From CAVQGZ01 sp963714455 (lineage in GTDB: Bacteria > Actinomycetota > Actinomycetes > Jiangellales > Jiangellaceae), in assembly GCA_963714455.1 (NCBI GenBank), contig CAVQON010000017.1, positions 124,001 through 188,000 of the forward strand: a stretch of 64,000 nt of DNA. Reading direction: 5' to 3'. Position numbers and translations under genes: made by a program. Position 1 is the first letter of the stretch. Each line of letters opens with the position of its first letter. Shown here one piece after another: positions 53,466 through 61,635 of this stretch. Under the pieces are notes generated by a model. It searched no databases, was not told where the DNA came from, and worked only from the letters and a program-made list of their open reading frames with translations.

Positions 53466-54319
53466 CCACGACCCCGACCACGGCGACGACCACGGCTGGG
53501 CAGGCGCCCACCGGCACATCCACGGGTCTGTCCGGCGCGCTGGCCGACGGCCAGGTGATCGTCTGGCGCAACCTCAAGCGCATCACGCGCATCCCCGAGC
53601 TGGCGATCTTCGCCGTGCTTCAGTCGATCATGTTCGTGCTGCTGTTCGCGTTCGTGTTCGGCGGCGCGATCCCGGTCGGCGACGGCGGCGCCGAGGTCTA
53701 CCGCAACTACCTGATGCCCGGCATCTTCGTGCAGACCCTGGGGTTCGCTGCGATCACGACGGCCGTCGGGATGAACGACGACATGAACAAGGGCCTGATC
53801 GACCGCTTCCGGTCGCTGCCGATGGCCCGCTCGGCCGTGGTCGGTGGCCGCGTCGTCGCCGACGTCATCTACAACGCGCTCATCCTCGTCGTCCTGATGC
53901 TCAGCGGACTGGCGGTGGGCTGGCGCATGAACGGCACGGCGCTCGAGTTCGTCGGCGCGGTGCTGCTCCTCGGCGCCTTCACCTTCGCCATGACCTGGAT
54001 CGGTGTGTGGCTCGGCATGAAGGCGCCGACCGTCGAGGTCGTGCAGCAGATGGGCTTCATCACGATCTTCCCGCTGTCGTTCATCTCCAACGTCTTCGTC
54101 CCGCTGGAGTCGCTGCCCGACTGGCTGCAGCCGGTCGCGGAGTGGAACCCGTTCAGCGCCGTCACGCAGTCGGTGCGCGAGCTGTTCGGCAACCCGGTGG
54201 CGTCCACCGGCTCGTGGCCGAGCGAGAACCCCTACCTGCTCTCGGCCATCTGGATCGTCGTCATCGTGGCGATCTTCGCCCCGCTCGGCGTGCGCAGCTA
54301 CAACCGCACCAGCCGCTGA
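53462..54319 (+). CDS. DrrB-type ABC exporter permease
   Basis: 285 residues, ABC-2 type permease with six membrane helices. After a Thr/Ala-rich cytoplasmic start it has ELAIFAVLQSIMFVLLFAFVFGG as helix 1, NKGLIDRFRSLPMARSAVVGGRV in the conserved loop, and IFPLSFISNVFVPLESLPDWLQ in the family landmark. The start is GTG 53462, overlapping the ATPase stop. The 3' end lies nine bases from the convergent greA gene. Partner of DrrA-like ATPase. Confidence 0.9.
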   Translation: MTTTPTTATTTAGQAPTGTSTGLSGALADGQVIVWRNLKRITRIPELAIFAVLQSIMFVLLFAFVFGGAIPVGDGGAEVYRNYLMPGIFVQTLGFAAITTAVGMNDDMNKGLIDRFRSLPMARSAVVGGRVVADVIYNALILVVLMLSGLAVGWRMNGTALEFVGAVLLLGAFTFAMTWIGVWLGMKAPTVEVVQQMGFITIFPLSFISNVFVPLESLPDWLQPVAEWNPFSAVTQSVRELFGNPVASTGSWPSENPYLLSAIWIVVIVAIFAPLGVRSYNRTSR

Positions 54320-54328
54320 GCCGGCCGA

Positions 54329-54829
54329 TCAGGCCAGCGGCTTGGCGTCGATGATCGCGACCTCGACGCTGCGCCCGGTCGGGGTCTCGTAGGTCACGAC
54401 GTCGCCGGCGACGTGGCCGTCGATCGCCTTCCCGAGCGGCGAGTTGGGTGAGTAGACCTCGTGGGTGACGACGGCGTCCATGCTGGCCATCTCGCGTGAC
54501 CCGAGCAGGAACGTCTCGGTCTCGTCCCCGGCGAAACGGACGGTGACGACCATGCCGGGCTCCACGACGCCGTCGTCGGCCGGCCGCTCGCCCACCTTGG
54601 CGCGGTGCAGCAGGTCTTGCAGCTGGCGGATCCGTGCCTCCTGCTTGCCCTGCTCCTCCTTGGCGGCGTGGTACCCGCCGTTCTCCGACAGGTCACCCTC
54701 GGCGCGTGCCAGCTCGATGCGCTTGGCGATCTCGGGGCGCCCGACGGTCATGAGCGAGTCGAGCTCGGCCTTGACCGTGTCGAAGGCCTCTTGGGTCAGC
54801 CAGGCCACGTTGTCCGAGGTCGAGGTCAC
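54329..54829 (-). CDS. greA: Transcription elongation factor GreA
   Basis: 166 residues. N-terminal antiparallel coiled coil (about 1-80: LTQEAFDTVKAELDSLM, RIELARAEGDLSENGGYHAAKEEQ with the acidic tip) and C-terminal FKBP-like domain (NSPLGKAIDGHVAGDVV). It enters the RNA polymerase secondary channel and stimulates cleavage of backtracked transcripts. GTG 54829 with AAGGAG upstream. It is convergent with the ABC exporter. In M. tuberculosis greA (Rv1080c) is next to Rv1081c and mca, the same order as here. Confidence 0.95.
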   Translation of the reverse strand: MTSTSDNVAWLTQEAFDTVKAELDSLMTVGRPEIAKRIELARAEGDLSENGGYHAAKEEQGKQEARIRQLQDLLHRAKVGERPADDGVVEPGMVVTVRFAGDETETFLLGSREMASMDAVVTHEVYSPNSPLGKAIDGHVAGDVVTYETPTGRSVEVAIIDAKPLA

Positions 54830-54899
54830 AGCAGGCTCCTTGCGGGGTCGGTGACGGGGGTTACCCCGCGCTGGTCAGTCAGCGAGAACGACAAGCCTA

Positions 54900-54921
54900 G
54901 CCCGGGCGGCGCACCCCGGGC
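54900..54921 (-). terminator. Candidate terminator after the DUF4307 gene
   Basis: GCCCGGG (54900-54906) / CCCGGGC (54915-54921), 7-bp stem and 8-base loop, about 15 bases past the DUF4307 stop on the minus strand. No T tract. Structure seen, function inferred. Confidence 0.4.
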
Positions 54922-54936
54922 ATGTCGCGACGACGG

Positions 54937-55353
54937 CTACCCGACGGGCTGGCACGAGAGCAGGCGGGCAGCCAGCGGCGGTGACGCGGTGTCGATCACC
55001 ACGGTCACCACCGCGCGCTCAGCACCGCCGATGGGCACCTCGACACGCTCGGCGCCCACGTCGAGCTGCTGGTCGCCGACCGCGGCGACGTCGCAGACGA
55101 CTGCCTGGTTCGGGTCGCGGACGACCTCGAGGGTGATGGAGATCGTCGAGGGGGTGATGTCGCCGAACGCGAGCACCCCGGCCCGCACCCCGGTGCTGCG
55201 CTGCGACAGGCCCCACGCCGCGGCCAGCAGAGCGCCGATCAGCGCCACGGCAAGCACCACCAGGGGGAGCCGGGCGCGCCAGGTCGGCACGGTCAGCCCG
55301 TACCGCTCGGCGAGGTCCGGGCGGTCCGGCGGCAACGGGGGAACGCTCGGCAC
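54937..55353 (-). CDS. DUF4307-type membrane protein
   Basis: 138 residues. A Pro-rich cytoplasmic N-terminus (SVPPLPPDRPDLAERYG), one transmembrane helix (about 29-49, RLPLVVLAVALIGALLAAAW), and an extracytoplasmic beta-rich domain ending in a conserved Cys (ARLLSCQPVG). GTG 55353 is 16 bases from the mca start and divergent. Matches the actinobacterial DUF4307 family located between greA and mca (Rv1081c). Function not established; possibly linked to thiol or envelope biology. Confidence 0.82.
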   Translation of the reverse strand: MPSVPPLPPDRPDLAERYGLTVPTWRARLPLVVLAVALIGALLAAAWGLSQRSTGVRAGVLAFGDITPSTISITLEVVRDPNQAVVCDVAAVGDQQLDVGAERVEVPIGGAERAVVTVVIDTASPPLAARLLSCQPVG

Positions 55354-55369
55354 GGCATCATTGTCGCCC

Positions 55370-56272
55370 GTGCCCACCTCGGACGACGCCGCCGCCCCTA
55401 CCGAGCGCCTTCGGCTGATGCACGTGCACGCCCATCCCGACGACGAGTCGAGCAAGGGCGCCGCGTCCACGGCGAAGTACGTCGCCGAGGGGGTCGACGT
55501 CCTCGTCGTCACGCTCACCGGTGGGGAGCGTGGGTCGGTGCTCAACCCCGCGATGGACCGTCCGGAGGTGCTGGCCGACATCAGCGAGATCCGTCGGGCG
55601 GAGATGGACCGTGCCCGCGAGATCCTCGGCGTGCGCCAGGAGTGGCTCGGTTTCGTCGACTCCGGCTTCCCGGAGGGCGACCCGCTGCCGCCCCTGCCGG
55701 ACGGGTGCTTCGCCCTGGTTCCGCTGGACGAGGCGGCCGGACGCCTCGTCGAGGTCATCCGTCGCTTCCGCCCGCACGTGGTGACCACCTACGACGAGAA
55801 CGGCGGGTACCCGCACCCCGACCACGTGCGTTGCCACGAGGTGACGGTCGCGGCCTTCGACGCTGCCGGGGACGCCGAGCGCTACCCCGAGGCCGGTGCT
55901 GCGTGGCAGCCGGCCAAGCTCTACTACCACCACGCCTTCCACCGGCAACGCACGGTGGCGCTGCACGAGGAGATGCTGCGCCGCGGCCTGGAGTCGCCCT
56001 ACGCCGAGCGCCTGGAGCAGTGGGTGCCCGACCCCGCCCACGACACCAGGATCACCACGCTCGTGCCCTGCGCGGAGTTCTTCGCCACGCGCGACGCCGC
56101 GTTGCTTGCCCATGCGACCCAGATCGACCCGCTCGGAGCATGGTTCGCCTGCCCCCGCGACGTGCACGAGGCCGCGTGGCCGACCGAGGACTACGAGCTG
56201 GTGCGCAGCACCGTCGCCACCGAGCGGCCCGAGAACGACCTGTTCGCCGGCTTGCGCGACGTCGAGGGCTGA
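55370..56272 (+). CDS. mca: Mycothiol S-conjugate amidase
   Basis: 300 residues, LmbE/PIG-L zinc amidase fold. Zinc ligands lie in HVHAHPDDESSKG (near residue 20) and GYPHPDHVRCHE (near 150). It cleaves mycothiol conjugates of electrophiles to a mercapturic acid for export plus glucosaminyl-inositol, a detoxification step found only in mycothiol-making actinobacteria. GTG 55370 is chosen; the frame stays open upstream but that reads as shadow sequence. Its position after greA-DUF4307 and before a small membrane gene repeats the order Rv1080c-Rv1083. Confidence 0.94.
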   Translation: MPTSDDAAAPTERLRLMHVHAHPDDESSKGAASTAKYVAEGVDVLVVTLTGGERGSVLNPAMDRPEVLADISEIRRAEMDRAREILGVRQEWLGFVDSGFPEGDPLPPLPDGCFALVPLDEAAGRLVEVIRRFRPHVVTTYDENGGYPHPDHVRCHEVTVAAFDAAGDAERYPEAGAAWQPAKLYYHHAFHRQRTVALHEEMLRRGLESPYAERLEQWVPDPAHDTRITTLVPCAEFFATRDAALLAHATQIDPLGAWFACPRDVHEAAWPTEDYELVRSTVATERPENDLFAGLRDVEG

Positions 56273-56327
56273 CGCCGCGACGGACGCCGCGACTGACGTC
56301 GGGGCGCAGATGGGTCACAATGGGCGG

Positions 56328-56576
56328 GTGGAACAGCTTGCAGCCGTGGTCTCCGTGCTCGTCCAGGACTCCACCGAAGAGGGCTTCGGCCTCCAGGCCG
56401 GCCCGTACGCCTTCTTCTTCTTCGTGGCTATGGGCCTGGCGCTGGTCTTCTTGCTGTTCAGCCTGCGCAAGCAGATTCGCCGCATCCGCTTCAACGACCA
56501 GGGTGAGTCCGACGCCGAGCGCATGACCGGCACGCCTCGCGCCGAGACGCCCGACGGCGGCCAGCAGCGCGCTTGA
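56328..56576 (+). CDS. Small single-pass membrane protein following mca
   Basis: About 82 residues from GTG 56328 (ATG 56310 would add six). One transmembrane helix (about 28-50, YAFFFFVAMGLALVFLLFSL) is followed by a basic RKQIRRIRF stretch and a hydrophilic tail, so the C-terminus is likely cytoplasmic. A small gene (Rv1083) follows mca in M. tuberculosis and is probably the equivalent. Role unknown; it ends nine bases from the convergent cupin gene. Confidence 0.75.
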   Translation: MEQLAAVVSVLVQDSTEEGFGLQAGPYAFFFFVAMGLALVFLLFSLRKQIRRIRFNDQGESDAERMTGTPRAETPDGGQQRA

Positions 56577-56585
56577 AGCCGTCGC

Positions 56586-56906
56586 TCAGGACCGGTACAT
56601 CGTGAGCAGCATCACGGTCGGTTCGAGCGCCCGCACCGAGTGAGGCAGCCGCGGGGGCATGTGCACCCAGCCGCTGGGGCCCAGCGTGGTCTGCTCGTCC
56701 TCGCCCAGGGTGATCGCGAGGCGTCCCGACACCACTTGCACGGTGACCGCCAGGGCTGACGAGTGCTCGGTGAGCTCCTGCCCAGCGGCGAAGGCGAACC
56801 CCACCAGACGAAGGGTGTCGCTCTGGTAGAGAGTCTTGCTCAGGGTGCCATCGTCAGGGACGGGTAGCTCGGCGAGAAGATCGGCCAGCACGGCGGCAGC
56901 GGGCAT
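56586..56906 (-). CDS. Small cupin-domain protein
   Basis: 106 residues, single cupin barrel: LRLVGFAFAAGQELTEHSSALAVTVQVVSGRLAITLGE (in parts) and GPSGWVHMPPRLPHSVRAL, with His residues of cupin motifs 1 (EHSS) and 2 (PHSV), so it could bind a metal. ATG 56906 has TAGGCT seven bases upstream. Divergent from the pyruvate:ferredoxin oxidoreductase gene with a DosR-like half box between, so possibly co-regulated. Similar small cupins are found near redox or anaerobic genes. No reaction known. Confidence 0.82.
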   Translation of the reverse strand: MPAAAVLADLLAELPVPDDGTLSKTLYQSDTLRLVGFAFAAGQELTEHSSALAVTVQVVSGRLAITLGEDEQTTLGPSGWVHMPPRLPHSVRALEPTVMLLTMYRS

Positions 56907-56913
56907 GCCGGGC

Positions 56914-56992
56914 AGCCTAGATGTCGCGCCGGCAGGCCGTCCGGTGTCGGGACCAAAGTATGTGCCCGCGCGTGCCGTCGACCCCCTAACGT
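56914..56992. promoter_or_regulatory. Divergent cupin/nifJ promoter region with a DosR-like half box
   Basis: Minus-strand -10 TAGGCT (56914-56919) is seven bases before ATG 56906. Plus-strand TAACGT (56987-56992) is six bases before ATG 56999. Between them, TCGGGACCAAAGT (56947-56959) matches 12 of 13 bases of the left part of the mycobacterial DosR box TTSGGGACTWWAGTCCCSAA; the right part is poor. Its centre is about 43 bases upstream of the expected nifJ start point. Sequence seen, regulation inferred. Confidence 0.4.
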
Positions 56993-56998
56993 CGGTGC

Positions 56999-59900
56999 AT
57001 GACTTGGGCCTGCATCGACGGCAACGAAGCCGCCTCTCGCGTCGCGTACTCGTTGTCCGAAGTGCTCGCCATCTACCCGATCACTCCCGCCAGCCCGATG
57101 GGGGAGTCGGTCGACGCCTGGAGCGGCGGGCAGCAGGCCAACCTGTGGGGTGACATCCCCCGGGTGGTCGAGATGCAGTCCGAGGGCGGTGCAGCCGGCG
57201 CCCTGCACGGCGCGGTACAGGCCGGTGCCCTGGGCTCGACCTTCACTGCCAGCCAGGGCCTGCTGCTGATGATCCCGACGATGTTCAAGGTCGCCGGCGA
57301 GCTCACGCCCACCGTGATGCACGTCGCGGCGCGGGCCCTGGCCACGCATGCGCTGTCGATCTTCGGCGACCACTCCGACGTGATGTCCACGCGCAGCACC
57401 GGTTTCGCGATGCTGGCCAGCAACAGCGTGCAGGAGGCCCACGACCTCGCCCTCGTCGCGCACGCCGCGACGCTGCGTGCGCGCGTCCCGTTCGTGCACT
57501 TCTTCGACGGCTTCCGCACCTCGCACGAGATCGACAAGGTCTCGCTGCTCGAGCCGGCCCACCTGCGGGCCCTCGTGCGCGAGGACGACGTCGTCGCCCA
57601 CCGGCTGCGCGGCCTGAGCCCGGAGCGTCCTGTCGTGCGCGGTACCGCGCAGAACCCGGACGTGTTCTTCGCCTCGCGCGAGGCCTCGAACTCCTACTAC
57701 GACGAGGTGCCCGGCATCGTCTCGACCGTCATGGACGAGCTGGCCGAGCAGGTCGGTCGGCAGTACCACCTGGTCGACTACGTCGGGCACCCGCAGGCCG
57801 AGCGGGTGCTCGTGCTGATGGGCTCGGCGGCCGGCGCCGTCCGGGAGACGGTGGCGGCCATGGTCGCCCAGGGCGAGAAGGTCGGTGCCGTGCTGGTGCG
57901 CCTGTACCGCCCGTTCCCGATCGAGGACGTCGCCGCAGCCATCCCGGCCGCCGCGCGGGTGGTGGCCGTCATGGACCGCACCAAGGAGCCGGGCGCCCCG
58001 GGGGAGCCGCTCTACCTCGACGTGGTCACCGCGTTGCACGCGACCGGCCGCCACGCGCTGCCGGTGATCGGCGCCCGCTACGGGCTCGGCAGCGCGGAGG
58101 TGCGCCCGGGCGACATCGCGGCGCTGCTCGAGCGAGCCCGCACGCCGGAGTCGGGCCCGCGCGTCGTCACGCTCGGGATCGACGACGACGTCACCCACCT
58201 GTCTCTGCCCACCGATGAGTCTTTCCAGGTACCGACGAGTGCCGTGCAGGCGGTGTTCTACGGTCTTGGCTCGGACGGCACAGTCGGGGCGAACAAGACG
58301 GCCATCACCGTGATCGGCGAGCAGACCGACCTGTACACGCAGGGGTACTTCGTCTACGACTCCAAGAAGGCCGGCTCGGTCACCGTCTCGCACCTTCGGT
58401 TCGGGCCCGACCCGATCACGTCGACCTACCTCATCGAGCCGGGGTGCGCCGACTTCGTCGCCTGCCACCAGTACAGCCTGCTGACCAGGATGGACGTGCT
58501 CGCCAGCGCCCGGCCCGGCGCCACCTTCTTGCTCAACGCCCCCTACGCGCCGGACGAGCTGTGGGACCGGCTGCCCGCGGAGGTGCAGCAGGCGATCATG
58601 GCCAAGGGCCTGAACGTCTGGGTGATCGACGCGCACAAGGTGGCCCGGTCGCTGGGTCTGGGCACCCGGATCAACACCGTGATGCAGCCGTGCTTCTTCG
58701 CGCTGTCCCAGGTGCTGCCGGAGCAGCAGGCGCTCGCCGCCCTCAAGGAGGCCGTCAAGGCCCGCTACGCCAAGCGAGGCCCCTCGGTCGTGGACCGCAA
58801 CCTGGCTGCCATCGACCAGGCGCTCGAAGGCCTGGCCCACATGAGCGTTCCCGAGGCGATCACCGGGCAGCCACGCCCGCAGGTCGTCGTGCCCGAGTCG
58901 GCCGAGGAGTTTCTCGGGACGGTCACGGCGCCGATGATCGCCGGCGAGGGCGACCGCCTTCCGGTGAGCCTGCTGCCCGCCGACGGAACGTTCCCGACCG
59001 GTACTGCCGCCCTGGAGAAGCGAGCCCTCGCCGTCAACCTGCCGGTCTGGGACCCGTCGCTGTGCATCGACTGCGGCAAGTGCGCCATCGTCTGCCCGCA
59101 CGCCACCGTCCGGCTCAAGGTCTACCCGCCGGAGCAGCTGGACGGTGCCCCGCCGGGATTCCAGTCCAAGAAGTTCCGCGACCGGTCGATCGCCGACCAC
59201 CTGCTCACCGTGCAGGTGGCCCCCGACGACTGCACCGGCTGCGGCATCTGCGCCGACGTGTGCCCCGCGCGCGACAAGTCCGACGCCAGCCACAAGGCGC
59301 TGGACATGCGGCCCGCGGCCGAGCTGCGCGAGGACGAGCGTCCGCGCTGGGACTTCTTCCTCTCGATCCCCGAGATCGACCGCAGCACGGTCAAGCAGTC
59401 GACGGTCAAGGGATCCCAGCTGCTCCAGCCGCTCTTCGAGTTCTCCGGTGCCTGCAGCGGCTGCGGCGAGACGCCCTACGTCAAGCTGCTCAGCCAGCTC
59501 TACGGCGACCGCCTCGTGGTCGCCAACGCGACCGGCTGCTCGTCCATCTACGGCGGCAACCTGCCGACCACGCCGTGGGCGAAGGGCCCGGACGGGCGTG
59601 GCCCGGCGTGGAGCAACTCGCTGTTCGAAGACAATGCGGAGTTCGGGCTCGGCCTGCGCCTGGGCATCGACGCGCACACCAACGGTGCCCGCCGGCTCAT
59701 CTCCGAGCTGGGCTGGGCGCTGGGCACCGAGCTGGTGTCCGGGCTGCTGCTCTCCGAGCAGGACACCGAGGCCGAGGTGCAGGCCCAACGGGCACGGGTG
59801 GAGGCGTTGCAGAACCGCATCGCACGCCTGGTCGCCGAGGGCGAGACCGACGAACGCCTGCCCCGCCTGGCGCAGCTGGCCGAGAACCTCGTGCGCCGCA

Positions 59901-60595
59901 GCGTCTGGGCCGTCGGCGGCGACGGGTGGGCCTACGACATCGGGTTCGGCGGGCTCGACCAGGTGCTCTCCTCCGACCAAGACATCAACGTGCTGGTGAT
60001 GGACACCGAGGTCTACTCCAACACCGGTGGGCAGGCGTCCAAGGCCACCCCGCGCGGCGCGACGGCGAAGTTCGCCACCACCGGCAAGGCGAGCGCGAAG
60101 AAAGACCTGGGTGCGTTCGCGCGCTCGTACGGCAACGTGTACGTGGCGCAGATCGCGATGGGGGCCAACGAGGTGCAGACCGTCCGGGCGCTGCTCGAGG
60201 CGGACGCCTGGCGGGGGCCGTCGCTGGTGATCGCCTACTCGACCTGCATCGCGCACGGCATCGACATGTCGACGTCGATGACCCACCAGAAGGCCGCGGT
60301 GTCGTCGGGGTACTGGGAGCTCTACCGCTACGCACCCACGCCCGACGAGCACGCGCAGCCCTTCAAGCTCGACTCCAAGGCGCCCACCACGCCGCTGCGC
60401 GACTTCTTGCTCGCCGAGACGCGGTTCTCGTCGCTGGCGCGCAGCGACCCGGCCCGGGCGCGCGAGCTGTTCGCCCTTGCTCAGCACGACGTCACCGAAC
60501 GTCGGCGCTACTACGAGCAGCTCGCAGGAGTAGAACGGGCCATCGCCCGCACAGACAGCGGCGACGACGATCTCGACGAAGGGGTGGACGACTGA
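56999..60595 (+). CDS. nifJ: Pyruvate:ferredoxin (flavodoxin) oxidoreductase
   Basis: 1198 residues, one-chain enzyme. It converts pyruvate and CoA to acetyl-CoA, CO2 and reduced ferredoxin/flavodoxin. Domain I has IYPITPASPMGE (near residue 24), a middle domain follows, then a 2[4Fe-4S] ferredoxin domain with CIDCGKCAIVCPH (about 688) and CTGCGICADVCPAR, then the proximal CSGCGETPYVKLL and TPP site GDGWAYDIGFGGLDQVL near the C-terminus. The name nifJ is by homology; no nitrogenase genes are present. It appears leaderless. It is oxygen-sensitive in most bacteria, suggesting anaerobic use. Followed by a DHOD-like gene and an FNR. Confidence 0.96.
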   Translation: MTWACIDGNEAASRVAYSLSEVLAIYPITPASPMGESVDAWSGGQQANLWGDIPRVVEMQSEGGAAGALHGAVQAGALGSTFTASQGLLLMIPTMFKVAGELTPTVMHVAARALATHALSIFGDHSDVMSTRSTGFAMLASNSVQEAHDLALVAHAATLRARVPFVHFFDGFRTSHEIDKVSLLEPAHLRALVREDDVVAHRLRGLSPERPVVRGTAQNPDVFFASREASNSYYDEVPGIVSTVMDELAEQVGRQYHLVDYVGHPQAERVLVLMGSAAGAVRETVAAMVAQGEKVGAVLVRLYRPFPIEDVAAAIPAAARVVAVMDRTKEPGAPGEPLYLDVVTALHATGRHALPVIGARYGLGSAEVRPGDIAALLERARTPESGPRVVTLGIDDDVTHLSLPTDESFQVPTSAVQAVFYGLGSDGTVGANKTAITVIGEQTDLYTQGYFVYDSKKAGSVTVSHLRFGPDPITSTYLIEPGCADFVACHQYSLLTRMDVLASARPGATFLLNAPYAPDELWDRLPAEVQQAIMAKGLNVWVIDAHKVARSLGLGTRINTVMQPCFFALSQVLPEQQALAALKEAVKARYAKRGPSVVDRNLAAIDQALEGLAHMSVPEAITGQPRPQVVVPESAEEFLGTVTAPMIAGEGDRLPVSLLPADGTFPTGTAALEKRALAVNLPVWDPSLCIDCGKCAIVCPHATVRLKVYPPEQLDGAPPGFQSKKFRDRSIADHLLTVQVAPDDCTGCGICADVCPARDKSDASHKALDMRPAAELREDERPRWDFFLSIPEIDRSTVKQSTVKGSQLLQPLFEFSGACSGCGETPYVKLLSQLYGDRLVVANATGCSSIYGGNLPTTPWAKGPDGRGPAWSNSLFEDNAEFGLGLRLGIDAHTNGARRLISELGWALGTELVSGLLLSEQDTEAEVQAQRARVEALQNRIARLVAEGETDERLPRLAQLAENLVRRSVWAVGGDGWAYDIGFGGLDQVLSSDQDINVLVMDTEVYSNTGGQASKATPRGATAKFATTGKASAKKDLGAFARSYGNVYVAQIAMGANEVQTVRALLEADAWRGPSLVIAYSTCIAHGIDMSTSMTHQKAAVSSGYWELYRYAPTPDEHAQPFKLDSKAPTTPLRDFLLAETRFSSLARSDPARARELFALAQHDVTERRRYYEQLAGVERAIARTDSGDDDLDEGVDD

Positions 60596-61635
60596 TGGAA
60601 CCCGACCTGAGCACCACGTACCTCGGGCTGACGCTGCGCACGCCGCTGGTGGCCTCGCCCGGTCCGTTGACCGGACGCGTCGAGTCGTTGCTCGCGCTCG
60701 CCGAGGCGGGCGTGTCCGCCGTGGTGCTGCCGTCGCTGTTCGAGGAGGAGGTGGAGGACGAGCCCCTGCACCGCGCGCAGACGATGGAGGCCCACCAGGA
60801 GAGCTTCGCCGAGGCGACTACCGAGAGCGGCTTCTTCGCCGACCTCGACCTGCACGACTTCGGCCCCGGCGTCCACCTCGACCTGCTGGTCGATGCCAAG
60901 GCCGCGCTCGACATCCCGGTGATCGCCAGCGTCAACGCCCGCTCGCCCGGTGGCTGGGTGCGCTACGCGCGCATGCTGGCCGACGCCGGTGCCGACGCGA
61001 TCGAGCTCAACCTCTACGACGTGGTCACCGATCCCGACGAGGACTCTCTGAGCGTCGAAGACCGGCTGTGCGACGCCGTGCGTGCCGTGCGGGCCGAGCT
61101 GGCTGTTCCGTTGGCCGTGAAGATCTCGCCGTACTACTCCGCACTGCCGGCGCTGGCGGTGCGGCTGGCCGCCGACGGCGCGGACGCGCTGGTGCTCTTC
61201 AACCGCTTCTACCAGCCCGACATCGACCTGGAGACCCTCGGCGTCGAGGCCAAGGTGGCGCTGTCGCACCCGAGCGAGCTGCGGCTTCCGCTGCGGTGGA
61301 TCGGCATCCTGCGACCGCTGCTGCCCGAGCTCGGGCTGGCGGCCACGTCCGGCGTGCACAGCGGCGCCGACGCGATCAAGGTGCTGCTCGCGGGCGCCGA
61401 CGTCGCCATGATGACGTCTGCTCTGCTGCTGCACGGCGCGGAGCATGTCGGCGTCGTCGAGGCCGAGCTGTCGAGCTGGCTGAGCGAGAACGAGTACTCG
61501 TCGGTGAAGCAGATGCAAGGCAGCGTGTCGTACAAGACGGCAGCCGACCGATCCAGCTACGAACGGTCGCAGTACATCCGTACGTTGAGCTCGTACCTAC
61601 TCGACCACGCCCTGGGGAGCACACATGATCACTGA
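60595..61635 (+). CDS. Dihydroorotate dehydrogenase-like flavoprotein
   Basis: 346 residues, TIM barrel of the FMN-binding dihydroorotate dehydrogenase family: LGLTLRTPLVASPGPLT at the start, IPVIASVNARSPGGWVRYARM, AIELNLYDVVTDPDED, and LAVKISPYYSALPALA. The usual DHOD catalytic Cys/Ser loop is not conserved, so it is unlikely to be a true pyrD. DHOD-like genes often follow pyruvate:ferredoxin oxidoreductase, where they may handle electrons between ferredoxin and an unknown acceptor. ATG 60595 overlaps the nifJ stop by one base. Its 3' end overlaps the FNR gene by 11 bases. Confidence 0.88.
   Translation: MEPDLSTTYLGLTLRTPLVASPGPLTGRVESLLALAEAGVSAVVLPSLFEEEVEDEPLHRAQTMEAHQESFAEATTESGFFADLDLHDFGPGVHLDLLVDAKAALDIPVIASVNARSPGGWVRYARMLADAGADAIELNLYDVVTDPDEDSLSVEDRLCDAVRAVRAELAVPLAVKISPYYSALPALAVRLAADGADALVLFNRFYQPDIDLETLGVEAKVALSHPSELRLPLRWIGILRPLLPELGLAATSGVHSGADAIKVLLAGADVAMMTSALLLHGAEHVGVVEAELSSWLSENEYSSVKQMQGSVSYKTAADRSSYERSQYIRTLSSYLLDHALGSTHDH

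Noticed and set aside
56840..60487. 1215-residue open frame on the minus strand across nifJ
   Set aside because: It is antisense to a clearly coding gene, reads as His/Arg/Gln/Gly-rich low-complexity sequence with no domains, and has the third-base pattern expected of a shadow frame in GC-rich DNA.
56999..60595. Nitrogen fixation link suggested by the name nifJ
   Set aside because: No nitrogenase or assembly genes are present; the protein is a general pyruvate:ferredoxin oxidoreductase.
60595..61635. Annotation as pyrD (pyrimidine synthesis)
   Set aside because: The gene is in a pyruvate oxidoreductase operon and the DHOD catalytic loop is not conserved; no pyrimidine genes are nearby.
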